Below, one piece after another: positions 1 through 9,561 of a stretch of 64,000 bases of DNA (positions are counted from its first letter, which is position 1; every line of letters begins with the position of its first letter). The translations under genes and the position numbers were made by a program. Origin of the DNA: Alkalimonas cellulosilytica (lineage in GTDB: Bacteria > Pseudomonadota > Gammaproteobacteria > Enterobacterales > Alteromonadaceae); NCBI RefSeq assembly GCF_036325985.1, contig NZ_JAUHLI010000009.1:62001-126000 (forward strand), read 5' to 3'. The notes beneath the pieces were generated by a model, which saw nothing but the letters and a program-made list of their open reading frames with translations, made no database searches and was not told the DNA's origin.

Positions 1-1242
1 CAGGGCAATGCCCACCGCCCACCAGGCACTGGCCTCAACACCGGCTTTGATCAGAATAAACTTGGCAAAGAAACCTGATAATGGCGGCACACCTGCCAGC
101 GAAAGGGCTGGGATCAGAAATAGCACCGCCAAGCCAGGGTGATTTCGGTACAGGCCACCAAGTTTTTTCAGCTCGAAACTGCCGCCAAGGCGGTACATCA
201 AGCCGGCTACCAGGAACAGGTTAGCCTTCACAATGATGTGATGCATGATGTAGAACACCCCGCCAATCAATGCCAGTGGGGTGAACAGCGCCAGGCCTAA
301 AATCATATAGCCAATCTGGCTGATGATGTGAAAGCTTAAAATACGCCGCACTTCAAACTGGGCGGCTGCCCCAAGTACACCGGTTAACATGGTGAAAATA
401 GCAATCCACAGCAAAATTTCATGGGTAAAACCGGTATCGGCGGTGAAAATCAGCGTAAATACCCGATACAGCGCATAAACACCCACCTTGGTCAGCAAGC
501 CGGCAAAAATCGCTGATACCGCCACCTGCGGGGTGTGGTAAGACGCGGGTAACCAGAAAAACAGCGGGAAAGCCGCGGCTTTGATGGCAAAGGCGATAAG
601 GAACAGACTGGCTATGACCGTGACCATCTTTTGATCTTCCAGGCTGGCCATTTTCACAGCGATATCGGCCATATTCAAGGTGCCTACCAGGCCATAGGTT
701 AAGCCGATGGCGGTCAGGAATAAAGCCGAGGAGAGCAGGTTCAGTGTAACGTACTTAATGGCCCCTTCCATCTGCGCCCGCTCACCGCCTAAAATCAACA
801 AAGCAAAGGATGCAACCAGCAAGACTTCAAACCAGACATAGAGGTTAAAAATATCACCGGTTAAAAAGGCGCCGTTAACCCCAGCCAGCAGCAAGTGCAG
901 CAGCGGGTAATAACCAAAGCGCTCAAAGCGCTTGCGCACGGTTTTCAAGCTGTACAGCGCTGTGGCAAAGCCGGTAATGGACGCAAGTACCACCATAATG
1001 GCACCCAGCATATCGGATACCAGCACGATACCAAAGGGCGCGGGCCAGGAACCGACTTCCAGCACCTGAATGCCAACCTCACGAGTATGCAGCAACAGCC
1101 ATACCGAGCAAATTAGCAAGACAGCGGTACCAATAGCGCCCAGCCAGCGCTGAGCACTGTGGTTACTGAGCACTGTCAGCGAAAGGGCACCGAGCAGTAA
1201 CGGAATTATAATCGGGAGTGCAACCAATACTTCCAGATCCAT
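1..1242 (-). CDS. mnhD: Mrp/Mnh Na+/H+ antiporter subunit D, 3' end outside window
   Basis: Reading the minus strand from an ATG at 1242 gives an open frame of about 413 residues that runs off the left edge of the window, so the C-terminus is missing. The product is a multi-spanning membrane protein of the NuoN/MrpD proton-translocating family. It begins MDLEVLVALPIIIPLLLGAL and contains conserved stretches such as FEVLLVASFALL, a lysine-bearing helix (IAFAIKAAAFPLFFWLP) and HHIIVKANLFL. MrpD is one of the two large channel-like subunits of the hetero-oligomeric Na+/H+ antiporter in the inner membrane. Its start shares one base with the mnhC stop (TGATG), so it is translationally coupled within the mnhABCD operon. 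Subunits E, F and G would be expected further left. Confidence 0.93.
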   Translation of the reverse strand, partial: MDLEVLVALPIIIPLLLGALSLTVLSNHSAQRWLGAIGTAVLLICSVWLLLHTREVGIQVLEVGSWPAPFGIVLVSDMLGAIMVVLASITGFATALYSLKTVRKRFERFGYYPLLHLLLAGVNGAFLTGDIFNLYVWFEVLLVASFALLILGGERAQMEGAIKYVTLNLLSSALFLTAIGLTYGLVGTLNMADIAVKMASLEDQKMVTVIASLFLIAFAIKAAAFPLFFWLPASYHTPQVAVSAIFAGLLTKVGVYALYRVFTLIFTADTGFTHEILLWIAIFTMLTGVLGAAAQFEVRRILSFHIISQIGYMILGLALFTPLALIGGVFYIMHHIIVKANLFLVAGLMYRLGGSFELKKLGGLYRNHPGLAVLFLIPALSLAGVPPLSGFFAKFILIKAGVEASAWWAVGIAL

Positions 1243-1586
1243 CAATCGGTTCCTTTCATTTCGTTCATGTCATCGGTCTGCACCACTTCGCATGCCCGGT
1301 GGATCAGCACCACGGCAAAAGCCAGTACCCCAAAGCCAATCACAATGGAGGTCAGAATGACCGCCTGTGCTAAAGGATCCGCTGCCGGGCCTTCAATCAG
1401 CAACTCGCCTTTCGGGATCAATGGCGGTATGCCTCTGTCCATGCCTGCTACGGTAAAGATCAACAAGTTGGCGGCATTGGAAAGTAAGATGAGCCCAATC
1501 ACCAACTTTACTACGGAGCGTCGCAGCATCATGTAGATGGCGGCCGCATAAAAGGTGCCAATCAAGATGGCCATTAAGGTTGTCAT
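1242..1586 (-). CDS. mnhC: Mrp/Mnh Na+/H+ antiporter subunit C
   Basis: This 114-residue protein has three predicted membrane helices and resembles NuoK, as MrpC subunits do. The first helix holds GTFYAAAIYMMLRRSVVKLV and the second GLILLSNAANLLIF. The third follows the family motif DPLAQAVILTSIVIGFG. It is a small membrane subunit of the multisubunit Na+/H+ antiporter that exports Na+ using the proton gradient. It overlaps mnhB upstream by 4 bases and touches mnhD downstream, so all are one transcript. Its length is normal for MrpC. Confidence 0.95.
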   Translation of the reverse strand: MTTLMAILIGTFYAAAIYMMLRRSVVKLVIGLILLSNAANLLIFTVAGMDRGIPPLIPKGELLIEGPAADPLAQAVILTSIVIGFGVLAFAVVLIHRACEVVQTDDMNEMKGTD

Positions 1587-2029
1587 GAGTGTTCTGCCTC
1601 CGCCAGAGTGAAAACGACCGTCAGCACGGTGCCTATCACGCCTAAAAAGACACCGATATCGAACAGCAAGGGCGTACTTAGCTTTAATTCACCAAAAATC
1701 GGCAAGTCCAGGCTCCACCATTGTGCGGTGAAAAATGACTCCCCAACAAACAGCGGTGGTAAGGACGCAACAGCAGCCAGTACCAGGCCAATGCCTACCA
1801 GCTGCAAAGGGTGAACCCGGAGCATCTCACGGGCCGCTTTGTAATCCTCTGCAAACAACTTAAGAGCAACCGCCGCTGCTGCTACCAAGCCGCCGATAAA
1901 GCCACCACCGGGCTCATCATGGCCGCGTAGCAGTAAAAACAGTGAGAACAATACCAGCAGTGGCAGCAGCAATGAGCTACCGGTATTCAGAATTAAGGAG
2001 CGCATGTTAAAGCGACGTGGTTTCATCAT
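1583..2029 (-). CDS. mnhB: Mrp/Mnh Na+/H+ antiporter subunit B
   Basis: The 148-residue protein has four membrane helices and the MrpB signature around residues 30-60 (FLLLRGHDEPGGGFIGGLV). MrpB subunits are small integral components of the Mrp antiporter. The gene starts inside the 3' end of mnhA (4-base overlap) and overlaps mnhC at its own 3' end. The second and third methionines (M2, M9) are alternative starts. The choice does not affect the family call. Confidence 0.94.
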   Translation of the reverse strand: MMKPRRFNMRSLILNTGSSLLLPLLVLFSLFLLLRGHDEPGGGFIGGLVAAAAVALKLFAEDYKAAREMLRVHPLQLVGIGLVLAAVASLPPLFVGESFFTAQWWSLDLPIFGELKLSTPLLFDIGVFLGVIGTVLTVVFTLAEAEHS

Positions 2030-4446
2030 TCCTCTCCTTTACTGGCGGGAGCGCTTACCTGCGCCTCAGCTTGAGCTTTTGCCTCGGCTTTGGCTTTGTC
2101 CTTTTGCAGGCGGCGCAGATTAAAAGCCGCCCGGCGATCCGAGTTGGTGACCGGCAAGGCGCCGGTGCGTAAGTGGATCATGGCGTAGACCCCAATGGCA
2201 ACCAAAGCCAGCACAAAAATTTCACCCAGAGTATCGAGTGCCCGGAAGTCGACCAGGATCACATTGACCACATTACGGCCATGGCCCAATGGCCCACTGT
2301 TTTGCAGGAAGTACTCAGAGATCCCCTCCAGCTGACGGGCGCCGGTGATCACCAGAATCAACACGGTCATCAGCAAGCCGGTCATACCAGCAATGATGGC
2401 ATCACGGATCCGGTTGGCGGTGGAGGACAAACTGCGGAACTCCGGCAAGCGGTACAGCACCAATACCAGCAACAGCACGGTAATGGTTTCAACCAGTACC
2501 TGGGTGATACCAACATCGACGGCGCTGAAGAACACATAGAGCAGGGCCACACCAAAGCCCAGAGCACCCAGCATAGCTACGGCCGCCAGGAAAGATCGTA
2601 CCAATACCGCAATCAGCGCCGATAAAATTAGTAGTACAGCCACCGCGACCTCATGCACCCGCATGTCCTGGAAGCTGATGTTCAGCTCCAGCTGGTTGAC
2701 CCGAAGTAAGGCCCAGCCCACCACGATAATCACAGTACCTAAAGTGGTGATCAGGTAATTCCGTAGGTAGCCGTTTTGCAACGTTTGGGTTTGCCAGGCT
2801 GCAAACTGGGTCATACCGAGCATCAGGCGCTCATACACCACTTCAGGACCGACTTTTTCGGCACTGTGCATAAAGTCGGTCAGCTGACGCCAGCCGCCCC
2901 AGACTTTAAACAGCAGCAACCCCAGTACCAGGCTGCTCAGGCTTAGCATCAGCGGCAGGTTAATGCCATGCCACAGCGCCAGGTAAAGCTCAACCGGCTG
3001 ACCATAGACAGCGCCAGCGGCGGCGGCCAGTAAGCCTTTATCGGCAATAAAGGGCATCAGACCAAATAGCAGCCCCAGGCTGGCCAGTATCGCCGGGCCA
3101 ATCAGTAAAGCAATATCCGGATCGTGCGGTTTTTTTGGGGTTTCCTGCACCTCACCAAACCATGGCTTCAGCGCAACGATGGCGGCTACCAGCACCACCA
3201 GAATATTGGCAATTACCGTGGCGATGGTCAGGCCTATATGCCATTTGGAAGCGCTCAGCACAGCCTCCAGCAGCAACTCTTTGCCGACAAAACCAAACAA
3301 CGGAATAATGCCGGCCAGTGACAAGGATGCCAGTACTGCCACCACCGTGGTTTTGGGCATGCTATGGCGCAAGCCGCCCGCTTGCTGGAAATCTTTCACG
3401 CCAGCTGAGTGGTCCAAAATACCGGCGACCATAAAGAGCGCGCCTTTGTAGAGCGCATGGGCCAGCAAAAAGGTGACCGCGGCCAGTGCGGCCGTTTCGG
3501 TGCCGAGGCCCAACAGCATGGTCAGGGTACCCAGCGCCATCACGGTCGAGTAGGCCAGTACTTTTTTTACACCGGTGGCGCGGCTGGCCAGGAAAATACC
3601 GGTCAGCATGGTTAAAGCGCCGAACAAAGTGAGCAGCAACAACCAGGTCTCGGTGCCGCCAAGACCCGGGTTAAGCCGGGCCAGCAGGTAAATGCCGGCT
3701 TTTACCATGGTAGCTGAATGCAGGTAAGCGGATACCGGGGTTGGTGCGGCCATCGCATTGGGGAGCCAGAAGTGAAAGGGAGCCTGAGCCGATTTGGTAA
3801 AGGCACCCAGCAGGATCAGCAACAACATCGGCAGGTACAGGGCATGCTCGGTCAAGCCATTGCTGTTTAAAATGGTGCTGAGCTCATAACTGCCCGCCGC
3901 CATGCCCAGCATGATAAAGCCGGTCATTAACGCCAGGCCACCCATCACAGTAATCATCAAACCCTGATGGGCTTTTTTGCGGGCATCCTCCTGCTCGTGG
4001 TTAAAACCAATCAGCATAAAGGAGGTCACCGTGGTCAGCTCCCAGAATACAAACAGGCTGATCAAGTTATCCGATAGCACCACACCCAGCATGGAGCCCA
4101 TAAAGCCGAGCAAAAACACGAAAAATCGACCCAGATCCTTGTGTTTCTCCAAATAGCGGCCGCCGTAGGCCAGAATAAAAAAGCCAATGCCGGTGATGAG
4201 TAAGGCAAAGAGTAGCGATAAACCATCGACCAGAAAGCTGAGCTGGATCCCCATACCAGGGAACCAGGTATAGGCAAATTGCAGGCTTTGTCCCTGACTG
4301 ACCACCGGCAACATGCTGGCGAAATAGGCAAACAGGGCAGCTGGTAAAGTAGCCAGCAACCAGCCGCTATGGCGGCCACCCAGCCGGTGCAGCCAGGGGG
4401 CAAAACAAGCTAAAATAAAGCATGACAGCACGGCTATCAGCATCAT
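2026..4446 (-). CDS. mnhA: Mrp/Mnh Na+/H+ antiporter subunit A
   Basis: This 806-residue polytopic membrane protein is the largest Mrp subunit. The N-terminal 500 residues are NuoL-like, with ILLGAFTKSAQAPFHFWLPN and the helix-breaking HSATMVKAGIYLLARL region typical of proton-pumping antiporter modules. Residues about 600-680 (SALIAVLVRSFLAAVAMLGA onward) match the MbhD/DUF4040 module. The segment around LDTLGEIFVLALVAIGVYAM matches the MbhE-like module fused to MrpA. A charged, Ala/Lys-rich cytoplasmic tail ends the protein. An AAGGAG sequence lies a few bases before the start. It is the first gene of mnhABCD and contributes Na+ and pH homeostasis. Confidence 0.95.
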   Translation of the reverse strand: MMLIAVLSCFILACFAPWLHRLGGRHSGWLLATLPAALFAYFASMLPVVSQGQSLQFAYTWFPGMGIQLSFLVDGLSLLFALLITGIGFFILAYGGRYLEKHKDLGRFFVFLLGFMGSMLGVVLSDNLISLFVFWELTTVTSFMLIGFNHEQEDARKKAHQGLMITVMGGLALMTGFIMLGMAAGSYELSTILNSNGLTEHALYLPMLLLILLGAFTKSAQAPFHFWLPNAMAAPTPVSAYLHSATMVKAGIYLLARLNPGLGGTETWLLLLTLFGALTMLTGIFLASRATGVKKVLAYSTVMALGTLTMLLGLGTETAALAAVTFLLAHALYKGALFMVAGILDHSAGVKDFQQAGGLRHSMPKTTVVAVLASLSLAGIIPLFGFVGKELLLEAVLSASKWHIGLTIATVIANILVVLVAAIVALKPWFGEVQETPKKPHDPDIALLIGPAILASLGLLFGLMPFIADKGLLAAAAGAVYGQPVELYLALWHGINLPLMLSLSSLVLGLLLFKVWGGWRQLTDFMHSAEKVGPEVVYERLMLGMTQFAAWQTQTLQNGYLRNYLITTLGTVIIVVGWALLRVNQLELNISFQDMRVHEVAVAVLLILSALIAVLVRSFLAAVAMLGALGFGVALLYVFFSAVDVGITQVLVETITVLLLVLVLYRLPEFRSLSSTANRIRDAIIAGMTGLLMTVLILVITGARQLEGISEYFLQNSGPLGHGRNVVNVILVDFRALDTLGEIFVLALVAIGVYAMIHLRTGALPVTNSDRRAAFNLRRLQKDKAKAEAKAQAEAQVSAPASKGEE

Positions 4447-4529
4447 GTGTCGCTCCTTATAACAGGCACACAGTGTATAACGAATTGTATTATGGCTTAA
4501 TTTCTATAAGCGTGCTAGTTAAGCCGAAC

Positions 4530-5582
4530 TCAGCCAGGTTGCGTTTTAACGCCATGGACCTTTGCAAGACGAGCCAGCTGCTGTCGGTAAAATTGCTCGA
4601 CTCTGGCAACTTGAGACGCATAATTAAAAGCCTTCATATCGTACCGTTGGTGAGGTTCGGGGTTATCCGCAAAGCGTTGCAATGTCTCGCTGAGACCTGC
4701 TTCATCATCCACTTCTACTAAGGGATAAGGGAAGTAGCTGGCAAGATGACTGGCTCCCTGAGTTTTGGTCGCGATGATTGGCAGACTGGCTACCATGGCC
4801 TCCAGAAAAACCAGGCCAAAAGGCTCAGTACGTGCCGCGCTAACAAAGCAGTCAAAGCCCGCTAGCCAGGCTTGCGGTTGTTCACTAAAGCCAACTAATC
4901 GCAGATTTGGCTGTTGGCCATATTGCTGCTGTAAAGTGTTCCAGTCCTTGCCATGACCAACGATGACCAGGGTAGCATTGTCCAGTCTGGCACTCAGAAA
5001 GGCCTTAATCAGAGTTTCAGTGCCTTTGCTGGTCTCAACCCGGCCTAAGCTGCCAAACACCAGGTGGTGTTCTGGGATCTGGTATCGCTGACGCAGTGCC
5101 ATACCTTCTTGCCTGTCTGCAGGTATGGCCTGGGTCCAATTATCAATATGACAGCTGTGCTCTTTTAAGTTGGCAGGCAGAGTCTCTAATTGTGCTGGCG
5201 CGATCGCAATCAAAGCATCCAGTTTGGCGTGCTGCTGTGGTTTGTAATGAATGTGCAAAGTGGCGGTACGCAACATGGTGCTGGCTGGCAGGCTGGCTAA
5301 AGCACGACAGCCACGGCTAAGATGAGCATGGGCCACATCGGGTTGGATGCTTTTGAGTAAAGATCGGACTTGAAAGTGTGAGAACAGCACAAAATCGTGC
5401 ACTAGTAGCAGCTGTACGTTTTGGCTAACCCGATGGGCAATAGCATCTGGTCGGTTTTCAGCCGCCGCTTTACGTAAAACCAGATAGACCTCGTGCTGCT
5501 CTGCCTGGGCATTGGCCAGTTCAACCGCATAGCGTTCACTACCGGCAAAGCGGGTGGTCAGAATTAAATGAACAATTTTCAT
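4530..5582 (-). CDS. GT4-family glycosyltransferase
   Basis: This 350-residue soluble protein has the GT-B fold layout. The N-terminal Rossmann half begins MKIVHLILTTRFAGSERYAV. The C-terminal nucleotide-sugar half holds GSLGRVETSKGTETLIKAF and the EX7E retaining-GT motif (EPFGLVFLE, around residue 260). GT4 enzymes usually transfer hexoses to lipopolysaccharide, exopolysaccharide or lipid acceptors at the inner face of the membrane. Donor and acceptor cannot be read from sequence. It stands alone between mnhA, which it follows on the same strand with an 83-bp gap, and the divergent iron transporter. No other polysaccharide genes are adjacent. Confidence 0.85.
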   Translation of the reverse strand: MKIVHLILTTRFAGSERYAVELANAQAEQHEVYLVLRKAAAENRPDAIAHRVSQNVQLLLVHDFVLFSHFQVRSLLKSIQPDVAHAHLSRGCRALASLPASTMLRTATLHIHYKPQQHAKLDALIAIAPAQLETLPANLKEHSCHIDNWTQAIPADRQEGMALRQRYQIPEHHLVFGSLGRVETSKGTETLIKAFLSARLDNATLVIVGHGKDWNTLQQQYGQQPNLRLVGFSEQPQAWLAGFDCFVSAARTEPFGLVFLEAMVASLPIIATKTQGASHLASYFPYPLVEVDDEAGLSETLQRFADNPEPHQRYDMKAFNYASQVARVEQFYRQQLARLAKVHGVKTQPG

Positions 5583-5704
5583 GCAAGCTCGTATTTATGT
5601 TCAACGGATATCAGACTATCACAGCTTCTGGACTGAGCGTAAGATGCCGCGGTTAATACAATAAAAGCATCGCTGAATAGCATCAATATAGTGCCATAAC
5701 AATA

Positions 5705-5733
5705 TTGAGAATAGTTCTCATTAGGTTTATACT
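5705..5733 (+). promoter_or_regulatory. Predicted sigma70 promoter of the iron transport operon
   Basis: TTGAGA (5705-5710) and TATACT (5728-5733) are separated by 17 bp, and lie about 50 bp before the binding-protein start. Each hexamer matches the sigma70 consensus at five of six positions. The predicted Fur site covers the -35 element and part of the spacer, which is the usual position for repression by competition with polymerase. Confidence 0.6.
5706..5720. promoter_or_regulatory. Predicted Fur box
   Basis: TGAGAATAGTTCTCA is a perfect 6-3-6 inverted repeat that matches the 7-1-7 Fur consensus TGATAATNATTATCA with three substitutions. It overlaps the predicted -35 element of the downstream ferric iron ABC operon. 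Iron-dependent repression is inferred from family knowledge plus position. Confidence 0.65.
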
Positions 5734-5783
5734 TGTCGCCATTGTTTGTATGGTCAGTCTGTTGAATACCTATGGAGCTTCCT

Positions 5784-6815
5784 ATGCGTCTTGTTTCGAT
5801 GTTGTTGTGTTGCAGTGCCTTGGTGTCGCTTGCCAGTCCCAGTGCTGTGGGGGATGCGGCAGTGTTCAGTGCTGAAGTCAATGTCTATTCAGCGCGCCAG
5901 GAAGAGCTGATCAAACCGGTGTTGGATGAATTTACCGCCAACACCGGGATCCGGGTAAATCTGATTACCGGCAATGCTGATGAATTGATCACCCGTATTG
6001 CCAGCGAGGGACGGAACAGCCCGGCCGATTTGCTGATCACCACCGATGTCGGTCGCTTGTACCGTGCCAAACAACAGCAATTGCTGCAGCCGCAACGCTC
6101 GGAGTTGTTGCAGCAAGTGATCCCTGCTCATTTGCGCGATGAAGCCGGTTACTGGTTTGGCTTAACCGTTCGGGCCCGGCCAGTGCTGTATGCCAAAGAT
6201 CGCCTGAGTGAGGCGGATAAAGCCGAGCTGTCGGATCTGACCGCAGCGCGTTGGCGTGGTCGTATTTGTGTGCGCAGCTCAGGTCATATTTACAATCAGT
6301 CGATGGTTGCCGCTAAGCTGGCACACGATGGCACCGCTGCGACTGAGCAATGGGTGCGTGGCTTGGTGCAAAACCTGGCCCGGCCACCGCGGGGGGGAGA
6401 CCGCGACCAGATCCGTGCTCTGGCTGCCGGGGTCTGTGATCTGGCAATCGCCAACACCTACTATCTTGCCGGCATGATGAATGATCCACGCGATCAAGAA
6501 GCTGCAGCAGGTGTTGCTGTATTTTGGCCTGAGCAGCAAGGCAAGGGCGCGCATATCAATATTTCAGGGGCAGGTATCGCTGTGCATGCCCCTAACCCGA
6601 CGGCAGCACTGCAACTGCTGGAGTTTATGCTCGGAGAGAGCGCGCAGCAATGGTATGCCGAAGCCAATCATGAATACCCGGTTCGCCCTGGTGTTGCCTA
6701 CAGCGAAACTTTGCAGTCGTATGGCGACTTTAAAGCCGATACCTTACCGCTGGAGCGGTTAGGCGAGCTAAATGCAGAAGCATTACGCTTAATGGATCGC
6801 GCCCGTTGGCGTTAA
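5784..6815 (+). CDS. Periplasmic Fe3+-binding protein of an ABC importer (FutA/FbpA type)
   Basis: The protein (343 residues from the ATG at 5784) has a signal peptide (MRLVSMLLCCSALVSLAS...). It then begins EVNVYSARQEELIKPVLDEF, the typical start of class II ferric-ion-binding proteins. Two clustered tyrosines (ANTYYLAGMM) fit the Fe3+-coordinating pair of this family. An earlier in-frame ATG at 5772 exists, but GGAG at 5774-5777 is 6 nt before the 5784 start, so I prefer the latter. It captures ferric iron in the periplasm and hands it to the permease and ATPase encoded downstream. A Fur box lies upstream. Confidence 0.9.
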   Translation: MRLVSMLLCCSALVSLASPSAVGDAAVFSAEVNVYSARQEELIKPVLDEFTANTGIRVNLITGNADELITRIASEGRNSPADLLITTDVGRLYRAKQQQLLQPQRSELLQQVIPAHLRDEAGYWFGLTVRARPVLYAKDRLSEADKAELSDLTAARWRGRICVRSSGHIYNQSMVAAKLAHDGTAATEQWVRGLVQNLARPPRGGDRDQIRALAAGVCDLAIANTYYLAGMMNDPRDQEAAAGVAVFWPEQQGKGAHINISGAGIAVHAPNPTAALQLLEFMLGESAQQWYAEANHEYPVRPGVAYSETLQSYGDFKADTLPLERLGELNAEALRLMDRARWR

Positions 6816-6846
6816 GGCAACAGGCGATGCTGCTAAAAGGCGCCCG

Positions 6847-8484
6847 GTGCTGAAACTACTGAGGTGGCGACCTGATCCCTGGCGCTGGCTGGTGTTACTA
6901 CCGGCCAGCGTTTTGGCGATCCCGGTGCTGGTAATTTTACTCAGTTTGCTGCAACCGCAGTGGGAGGTCTGGACCCATTTACGCCAGACCGTGCTGTGGC
7001 TCTATATCAGTAATTCGTTGCTGCTGGCTTTTGGCGTCGGCTTTGGCGCTCTTCTGTTAGGTACCGGCAGTGCCTGGCTGGTCTCACAGTATGAGTTTCC
7101 CGGCCGGCGTTTGCTCGAATGGATGTTGCTATTGCCGTTGGCGATCCCTGCTTACATCATTGCCTATACTTACACCGGCTTGCTGGATTTTGCCGGGCCG
7201 GTGCAAACCAATTTACGTGAGTGGTTTGGCTGGCGCTATGGCGACTACTGGTTTCCGGAAATTCGTTCTTTGGGTGGCGCCATCCTGATGCTGTCGTTGG
7301 TGCTGTATCCCTACGTCTATATGCTGGCACGCAATGGCTTTCGCGAGCAGGCCGCTTCTTTGCAGGAAGCCAGCCGTACCTTAGGGCTCACCACCCGCCA
7401 GCATTTCTGGCAGGTTGCTTTGCCTTTGGCCCGGCCGGCTATTTTAACCGGTACGGCCCTGGCCATGATGGAAGCATTCGCCGACTACGGTACTGTGCAG
7501 TACTTTGGTGTGGATACCTTTACCACCGGCATCTTTCGTACCTGGTTTGGCCTGAATAACAGCCTGGCTGCCGCTCAGTTGGCAGCCATGTTAACCAGTT
7601 TCGTGCTGTTTTTGCTGGTGCTGGAGCAATGGTCCCGCCGTAAAATCCGCTATTACCACCAGGGGCAAAAAGATAGCCGGGCTCCGCGCAAAGTGCTCAG
7701 CGGTGGGCGCGGGCTGATGGTGTTGGGGCTTTGTTTGCTGCCACTGCTGTTTGGCTTTGTGGTTCCAGCGGCGCAATTAAGCTGGTGGGCCTGGGCGACC
7801 TGGCAAGATACCCTGGATGAACGCTTTGTGCAGTTGGTGTGGAACAGCTTTTCGCTGGCCGCTTTGGCAGCACTGTTGGCTGTGCTGCTGGCGGTGATTT
7901 TTGCGTATGCCAGGCGTCTGCGCCGGGACTGGCTGGTGCTGATCCCCGTACGACTGGCTGCTTTGGGCTATGCAATTCCTGGCACTGTGATTGCCATTGG
8001 TGTGATGCTGCCACTGGCTTTTTTGGATCGTCACATTGATTTGTTGGCCGAGCAGTGGTTTGGTATCCGGACCGGTTTACTGTTTTCCGGTACCTTGTTT
8101 GCGCTGCTGCTGGCTTACAGTGTGCGGTTTTTAGCGGTGTCGCTGCACAGTGTTGAGGCTGGTTTGCAACGTATCCGCCCCAATATGGATCAGGCAGCTC
8201 GTTCACTCGGGTGTTCGCCGCGTCAGGTGCTGTGGCGGGTGCATGTGCCTTTGCTGCGTGGTAGTGTAGTAACGGCCTTGTTGCTGGTGTTTGTCGATGT
8301 ATTAAAAGAGCTGCCAGCGACTTTGATCCTGCGGCCTTTTAATTTCAACACCCTGGCAGTACGTACCTTTGAGCTGGCGTCCGATGAACGGCTGGCTGAT
8401 GCCTCCTTGTCGGCACTGGCTATTGTGCTGGTTGGGTTATTGCCTGTGATTATTTTGGCTCGCTCGATGGAGCGGGCACACTAA
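6847..8484 (+). CDS. Ferric iron ABC transporter permease (FbpB/AfuB type)
   Basis: This 545-residue membrane protein starts with GTG at 6847 behind AAGG. It contains two binding-protein-dependent permease domains in one chain, as FbpB-type permeases do. Each half carries the EAA cytoplasmic loop that docks the ATPase: EASRTLGLTTRQHFWQVALP near residue 175, and AARSLGCSPRQVLWRVHVPL near residue 450. It sits 31 bp after the binding-protein gene and 12 bp before the ATPase gene. It forms the inner-membrane channel for Fe3+ released by the upstream binding protein. Confidence 0.92.
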   Translation: MLKLLRWRPDPWRWLVLLPASVLAIPVLVILLSLLQPQWEVWTHLRQTVLWLYISNSLLLAFGVGFGALLLGTGSAWLVSQYEFPGRRLLEWMLLLPLAIPAYIIAYTYTGLLDFAGPVQTNLREWFGWRYGDYWFPEIRSLGGAILMLSLVLYPYVYMLARNGFREQAASLQEASRTLGLTTRQHFWQVALPLARPAILTGTALAMMEAFADYGTVQYFGVDTFTTGIFRTWFGLNNSLAAAQLAAMLTSFVLFLLVLEQWSRRKIRYYHQGQKDSRAPRKVLSGGRGLMVLGLCLLPLLFGFVVPAAQLSWWAWATWQDTLDERFVQLVWNSFSLAALAALLAVLLAVIFAYARRLRRDWLVLIPVRLAALGYAIPGTVIAIGVMLPLAFLDRHIDLLAEQWFGIRTGLLFSGTLFALLLAYSVRFLAVSLHSVEAGLQRIRPNMDQAARSLGCSPRQVLWRVHVPLLRGSVVTALLLVFVDVLKELPATLILRPFNFNTLAVRTFELASDERLADASLSALAIVLVGLLPVIILARSMERAH

Positions 8485-8496
8485 AGCGGACCAAAG

Positions 8497-9561
8497 ATGC
8501 TGGTACTGGAACAACTTGCGGTGGCTTATGGCCCCCATACCGTAGTGAAAGACATCAACCTGTCGTTATCGAAAGGCCAAATCGGTTGTCTGGTTGGCCC
8601 ATCCGGCTGTGGGAAAACCACCTTGTTGCGGGCCATTGCCGGTTTTGAGCCGGTCGCCAGTGGCAAAATCAGCCTGTCGCAGGGCGTAGTCAGTGCCCCC
8701 GGTGTGCAGTGCCCGCCAGAACAACGCCAACTGGGCATGGTGTTTCAGGATTTTGCTTTATTTCCCCATTTAACGGTAGCGCAGAATATTGGCTTTGGAT
8801 TGCGGCATTTAAGCCGCAGTGCCTGCCAGGCACGTATTCATGAGTTGTTGCAGCTGGTCGGCTTGCCCGATTTGGCCGGACGTTACATCCACCAACTGTC
8901 GGGTGGTCAGCAGCAGCGCATTGCACTGGCCCGGGCTATCGCGCCTAAGCCGGAAGTCTTGTTGCTGGATGAGCCGTTCTCCAGTCTGGATGCGGAACTG
9001 CGTGAGTCTTTGGCGCGGGATATCCGTCAGATTTTAAAGCACGAGCAGATGACCGCCGTCATGGTGACGCACGATCAATTTGAAGCCTTTACCATGGCGG
9101 ACTTGATTGGTGTGATGGAGCATGGTCGTATGCAACAGTGGGCGACGCCCTACGAGCTGTACCACAAGCCGGTCAATCGCTTTGTTGCCGACTTTATTGG
9201 CCGGGGTGTGCTGCTGGCAGGCCAGATGCTGGATGCGCAGCAGGTCAAAACCTCGTTTGGCATCTTTCGTCAAAGTTATCAACCAGGCTTACAGCAGGGC
9301 GATTTGGTTGATGTGCTGATCCGGCCGGATGATATTGTGCATGATGATGACAGTGGCGTGACCGCGAAGGTGCTGGAGAAATCTTTCCGTGGTTCGCATA
9401 TCCTGTACAGTCTGGAGCTACAAAGTGGCGATCAGGTGTACTGCTTGGCTTTGAGCCACCACAACCATGCGGTTGGCGAGATGATTGGTATCCGGCTCGA
9501 TCTGGATCACATGGTGGTGTACCCAAGGCTGGCCTCTGCCAGCCAGGCGCTGGCTCAATAA
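8497..9561 (+). CDS. Ferric iron ABC transporter ATP-binding protein (FbpC type)
   Basis: This 354-residue ABC ATPase has Walker A (GPSGCGKTT, about residue 34), the Q-loop (GMVFQDFALFPHLT), signature LSGGQQQRIALARA, Walker B (VLLLDEPFSSLD) and the switch His (MVTHDQFEAF). A C-terminal regulatory region of about 110 residues has a TOBE-like fold. This layout is typical of FbpC/PotA-like importers. It energises uptake by the permease encoded 12 bp upstream. Its last 7 bp overlap the 3' end of the convergent DUF2799 gene. Confidence 0.93.
   Translation: MLVLEQLAVAYGPHTVVKDINLSLSKGQIGCLVGPSGCGKTTLLRAIAGFEPVASGKISLSQGVVSAPGVQCPPEQRQLGMVFQDFALFPHLTVAQNIGFGLRHLSRSACQARIHELLQLVGLPDLAGRYIHQLSGGQQQRIALARAIAPKPEVLLLDEPFSSLDAELRESLARDIRQILKHEQMTAVMVTHDQFEAFTMADLIGVMEHGRMQQWATPYELYHKPVNRFVADFIGRGVLLAGQMLDAQQVKTSFGIFRQSYQPGLQQGDLVDVLIRPDDIVHDDDSGVTAKVLEKSFRGSHILYSLELQSGDQVYCLALSHHNHAVGEMIGIRLDLDHMVVYPRLASASQALAQ

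Noticed and set aside
2173..2625. 150-codon plus-strand frame opposite mnhA
   Set aside because: Gln/His-rich shadow of the antiporter gene with no start signal.
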